Origin: Hepsetus odoe
Lineage: Eukaryota; Chordata; Actinopteri; Characiformes; Hepsetidae
Length of the DNA stretch: 64,000 bases
Assembly (NCBI GenBank): GCA_017165825.1
Contig: CM029366.1
Span: 30,969,850-31,033,849 of the forward strand
Direction: 5' to 3'
The notes under the pieces were generated by a model. The model did no database searches and was not told the origin of the DNA. It saw nothing but the letters and a program-made list of their open reading frames with translations. Within the stretch, counting starts at the first letter, position 1; each line of letters begins with the position of its first letter. Both the position numbers and the translations under genes were made by a program. Below are positions 60,219 through 64,000 of the stretch, one piece after another.

Positions 60219-60881
60219 TGGATATAAAAGGTTACATAACATTTACATTAATATTTTATGACATAAACCTACACAGGAATTCAGTAAGGCTTGTTGCATT
60301 GTCACTTACACTTTCTAAAAGTAATAAAAGTAGCCTTTACAAATTGAAATTGGAGAATTTATAAATGCATACATTTAAATGTGGGTTTATGTCAGTTGTT
60401 ATAAGAGGCTTATGCAGCTTTATGAACACTACCCTACAGAGGAGTGTTACAGACTGATCTCCAGTGTACTCTGCGTGATCACTGTGCTCTCTGCGGGTGT
60501 TAATTTAAGCACATCCTCAACCTCCTGTTTCTCCTCATCACTTTCCCAGGGACCTCTGCTTTGTTTTGGTTTCTGAAGCAGAAGAGCTGTCTAAACAAAC
60601 ACCAGCCATGGCCAATCACCTGGACAAATGTTTGTCCATCTCTCTCTTTCTCTGATGGTTTCCTTTCCACTCTGTTTTTCCTCCACGCTCGGAGAAAGAC
60701 AGATGGCCTGAGTGCTTCAGGGCTGGACCTTTTAATGCAGCATAGTATCTACATGCTGCCCAATAACTGACCCTGAGATACCACAGATATCACAGTTATC
60801 ATTAAATATATTCCAAACTAAATGGAGAAATTGTGTGGAAAATGGAAATTCTAAACTTTAATCGTCATCACATCACATGCT
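60219..60881. other. Intergenic, no gene seen
   Basis: Nothing recognised beyond short meaningless frames. Confidence 0.5.
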
Positions 60882-61137
60882 GGGGCAGCGGTGGCCTAGT
60901 GGTTCGGGCGTTGGCCACATGATCAGAGGATCGGGGGTTCGAAACCCTTCCCAGTAGGTTGCCCTGAGGTACCCTTGAGCAAGGTGCCGTCCCCATCACT
61001 GCTCCCCGGGCACTTTCAATAGCTGCCCACTGCTGCATGGTGTTTGAGTGTGCATGGGTTAAATGCAGAGGCCCAATTTTGTTGTGGTTCACTGTCTGCT
61101 GTGCTTTGACCTTGCAATGACAAGGGTTGTCACTTTC
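60882..61137 (+). mobile_element. tRNA-derived SINE (family A), copy 9, best plus-strand copy
   Basis: Head GGGGCAGCGGTGGCCTAGTG with an A-box-like TGGCCTAGTGGTT and B-box-like GGTTCGAAACC. The body is GCCCTGAGGTACCCTTGAGC then TCACTGCTCCCCGGGCACTT, and the tail CTTGCAATGACAAGGGTTGT CACTTTC. It lacks the paired stems of a functional tRNA beyond the head, so it is not a tRNA gene. Confidence 0.93.
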
Positions 61138-62239
61138 AAAGAAAAATTTGTGTTTGGAGGAATATCATTTTAAAATACAGCATGTTTTTATTCACTTATT
61201 TCTCTCATTTCTTGCAGAAAATTCATAGAAAAGGCCATATTTGCAGTGGCAGAATCGAACCATTTAGAAAATTACTGTGTGATGAATTATGTAATGATTA
61301 ATTACTTAGCGTAACTAAGCAAATAGGCTATAATGAGTTAAAAGGGCATCATGGCATTACATGGAATCTTAAAAGTAACATAAAAATGTTAATTGAAAAT
61401 GTTATTGTGTTATTATTGTTCTAATATTATTGATGCAAATGAACAAGTTCCAGTCTGTGAGTTCTAGTTATTCTAGGGATCCAGGCATCGTAAAGACACT
61501 GAAATAAGCAGTAAGCCGCAGTAACTCAGTAAAACATATAAGTCCAGTCAAAAAACAATAAGCAGTATTTCACCCAATTAGTTTTACAATAAGTAAACCA
61601 TTTTTGGGAAAGGAAAGAGGACATCGTTTCTACATTTATGTCATTGCACACAATCATTTGTGACTGAACTTCCCAGAACGAAAACACAGCTCCCTGTGGC
61701 TTTATGTCATTTGACAAAGCAGCTAAACAGTTTAACTCAAAGGTTAAGACTGTCCAATAGGGAGATTTATGGGGCACTCTTTATTTTTAAAGCTGATTGA
61801 GAAATCCTACTCTGTGAAATACACCTAATCCAACTCTGTGACAGGTACTGGGGTGAAAAGTGAGAGTAAATATTGGAACTGGCTTAACTGTACACATGTA
61901 TGAGTTGGGAGATGGGAATTACTTTTCTGAGCATCACCCTCGGGCTAAAAGATGATGTCAGTTTAAGGTACTCAGAATCAGCTAAGAAATAAACCAGTAT
62001 CTAGATTTCTGTGCACTGAAAGTATGTGAGCTTGGACTCTGTATGCGGTGCACGAGGAGGAGGAGGTGGGGGGTGCGTGGGGTAAAACTGGCTAGCCGGC
62101 TCTCCCTTTCATCCTATTCATGAATGTCCCTTCAAAGGAAAATAAACTGGACTAAAAGCGACTTCAGGGGATATTCTAGCATGAGTTTAGACACTGGGCT
62201 TCTCTTTGACGGAAATGAAGCCCTATCCAGCAAAGACCC
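61138..62239. other. Intergenic, no gene seen
   Basis: AT-rich, nothing recognised. Confidence 0.5.
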
Positions 62240-62500
62240 GAGTAGTGAGCATACATGTCAGGATCAGAGGCAACACCTCCAGCACTGTCACACCATACAC
62301 AGTCCCCTCAGGGTTGTGTGCTCAGCCCTCTGCTGTTCAAGCTGATGACCCACCACATCAGATTTGTCTGATCAGTGGAAATGAAGAGGCAGCATACAGA
62401 GAGGAGGTACGACACCTGGTGCAGAACCAGCAACTTGTCTCTTAATCTTGAAAAACTGAAGAGCTGGTTGTTGAACTCAGGAGGCCACGTTTGCACTGTG
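62240..62500 (+). mobile_element. Rex1/L2-like LINE reverse transcriptase fragment
   Basis: Across frames it reads the NTSSTVT and QGCVLSPLLF motifs of CR1/L2-superfamily reverse transcriptases, then GNEEAAYREEVRHLVQ and SLNLEK, which normally follow the catalytic YADD/FADD box. The segment between, including the catalytic Asp pair, is missing. Frameshifts are present. Confidence 0.75.
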
Positions 62501-62540
62501 CTACACTGACTCCCATACAAACAGAAATGCTTTGTAAAAT

Positions 62541-62582
62541 GTCTGTATTTAGGAGTTCTTTAATGATCTCCTAAATACAGAC
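62541..62582. repeat. Perfect 15-bp inverted repeat (hairpin)
   Basis: GTCTGTATTTAGGAG at 62541-62555 pairs perfectly with CTCCTAAATACAGAC at 62568-62582 around a 12-nt loop. Confidence 0.95.
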
Positions 62583-62862
62583 TTCAGTGGACCTCACCTC
62601 TTCTAACACAGACTGTAATGGCATTCAGTGCTAAAATCTGTTTACTCTCTTTAACTTATAATATTAGATGTTTTTTAGTGATGTCACTTCTTTTTCTTTC
62701 TTGATTGTCAGGTGTTGAAGATGGAACCAAGAACCTTTACACCAGAACCTCTTTAAACTCTAAAAAGCTTCTTCATTCTCTCATTTACATGTATGGTTCT
62801 GTTGGAAACATCTTTAATATTTATCTTTTTTTAAATTTATTTCTATCTTTTATATTTTTTTT

Positions 62863-63083
62863 GCCCCGCATCGGAAGATTGTGGGTTCGATTCCCTCACA
62901 AGTAGGTTGCCCTGAGGTACCCTTGAGCAAGGTACCGTCCCCGTCACTGCTCCCCGGACGCTTTCAATAGCTGCACGGTGTTTGTGTGCATGGGTTAAAT
63001 GCAGAGGTCCAATTTCGCTGTGGTTCACGTGTGCTGTGCTGTGACCTTGCAATGACAAGGGTTGTCATTTTCACTTTCACTTT
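62863..63083 (+). mobile_element. tRNA-derived SINE (family A), copy 10
   Basis: A plus-strand copy lacking most of the A-box half of the head. It starts GCCCCGCATCGGAAGATTGT, has GGTTCGATTCCCTCAC, the normal body and a complete tail ending CACTTTCACTTT. It sits among Rex1/L2-like fragments. Confidence 0.88.
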
Positions 63084-63284
63084 TTAATATCAATGATGTT
63101 CAAGAACTATTCTTCCCAAAAAAATCCAAAAAGGAGGAGGGGTTCCCTTTCTGAGCTTTGGTTCTTGGCTCTGACTTGCTTACTAGGGCTCAAACCAGAT
63201 TCTGCACAGCTGCTTTGTGACAGCAATAGTTGTAAAAGGTCCTACAGAAGTAACACTGACTTCACTTGACATCATGATCACTCT

Positions 63285-63360
63285 CCACTGAAAACCAACA
63301 ACTCCACTGTGGAGATGGCCCAGAGCACCAGGTTCCTTAGGACCTCACAACCTCAGCCTC
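63285..63360 (+). mobile_element. Rex1/L2-like LINE fragment (post-palm region)
   Basis: GTGGAGATGGCCCAGAGCAC then CAGGTTCCTTAGG and ACCTCACAACC are close to the codons for VE(R/K)V(K/E)STKFLG and the following EDLT of this LINE class. Frame is broken. Confidence 0.55.
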
Positions 63361-63582
63361 AACACCTTTGAGTTATTTTGGCAATTATTTTTACTTTGAT
63401 GCACATTAATATACCAACTGCATCCAGTCACTTTACACATAAGATATTGAACATACCTCACTGATTTGAATGCACAGATACTTAATGTGTATGATGTCTC
63501 TGCAGCTTTTACTGTGGACTACTAATTATCAGTCCACGCACAACAGTCATTCTCGATGTCTGGTCTACTTTTTACCCCACAT

Positions 63583-63712
63583 CATTGCACACTGTCTAGT
63601 CCCTGGTAGGATAGCAGTTTTATAGTCTCTTGTATTTGTTTATTGTATTTACAATGTGTCCACCACTCTTCTGTGTTAAATGAAGCACAGTGTCCTGGAG
63701 AAACATTATTTT
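63583..63712 (+). mobile_element. Rex1/L2-like LINE 3' UTR fragment
   Basis: GTCTAGTCCCTGGTAGGATA, TTGTATTTGTTTATTGTATT and AGTGTCCTGGAGAAACATT resemble the 3' end of fish Rex1/L2-type LINEs. Together with the two upstream fragments it suggests one broken-up copy from 62240 to about 63712. Confidence 0.5.
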
Positions 63713-64000
63713 GGCTTCACGTAAGCTTTGAATTCTGCATGATCTTCTCCAAAACAATTAGCATCAGATCATTATTTACTAATTAGATTGTGATCTAATA
63801 TCTATTTTGTCTTAGTTTGCTGATATACTGGCCTTTTAATTCCCTCCAGGTAGCTGAAAGGAGGATGGGATGCCATGCAGAAAAACATCAGTACCCAGAA
63901 GGTTTGAATAATTGTAATGGAAAGCCAGGCTCTGTAGCAGCAAGGCATCTGTATATCATCACAATACCACCACATGTTAGCATGATGTTCTCATTGTGGA
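63713..64000. other. Window end, no feature seen
   Basis: AT-rich sequence without recognised gene or repeat. Confidence 0.5.

Noticed and set aside
60882..60960. Possible tRNA gene
   Set aside because: Only the A- and B-box regions of a SINE head; no acceptor-stem pairing and a SINE body follows.
1..64000. CRISPR arrays, bacterial operons, riboswitches
   Set aside because: The sequence is vertebrate with spliced genes; the tandem repeats lack spacer structure.

Overview
The window is vertebrate nuclear DNA and almost certainly comes from a teleost fish. Genes are split by canonical GT-AG introns. The intergenic DNA is AT-rich and full of microsatellites, and it carries several families of typical fish repeats: tRNA-derived SINEs, SINEs with an L2-type 3' tail, RTE-like and Rex1/L2-like LINE fragments, and Tc1-like DNA transposon relics. 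The second gene looks like mych, a divergent Myc paralogue known from fish. I cannot assign the species.

Layout. Positions 1-1270 are a compound (TC)n repeat inside an intron. Positions 1503-4081 hold the last four coding exons of ERGIC3 on the + strand, with a probable 3' UTR running to a poly(A) signal near 5621. Positions 5.6-21.6 kb are intergenic and repeat-rich. They include a roughly 39-copy 20-bp minisatellite at 14.37-15.16 kb. A GC- and CpG-rich block at 21.6-22.2 kb looks like the distal promoter and non-coding first exon of a Myc gene. Its two coding exons lie at 23143-23650 and 24116-24660 and join in frame to a 350-residue Myc protein. A CRE/GC-box cluster just upstream of exon 2 looks like a second, intron-internal promoter.

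From about 25.8 kb to the end (38 kb) I find no convincing host gene exon. This tract contains nested transposable-element debris. One SINE lies inside an RTE-like LINE. Another lies inside a Tc1-like relic, flanked by a matching 7-bp duplication. It also holds Rex1/L2 reverse-transcriptase fragments lacking the catalytic box, a second copy of a 0.5-kb Tc1-like element, polypurine tracts and short palindromes. Any function here would be regulatory or non-coding and cannot be shown from sequence alone.

The two genes are co-oriented but functionally unrelated: ERGIC3 is an early-secretory-pathway cargo receptor and Myc is a bHLH-zipper transcription factor. I did not find a clearly new biological system. 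The observations most worth following up are the two-promoter architecture of the Myc gene, its reduced Myc box 1, and the nested repeat insertions that give a relative chronology.
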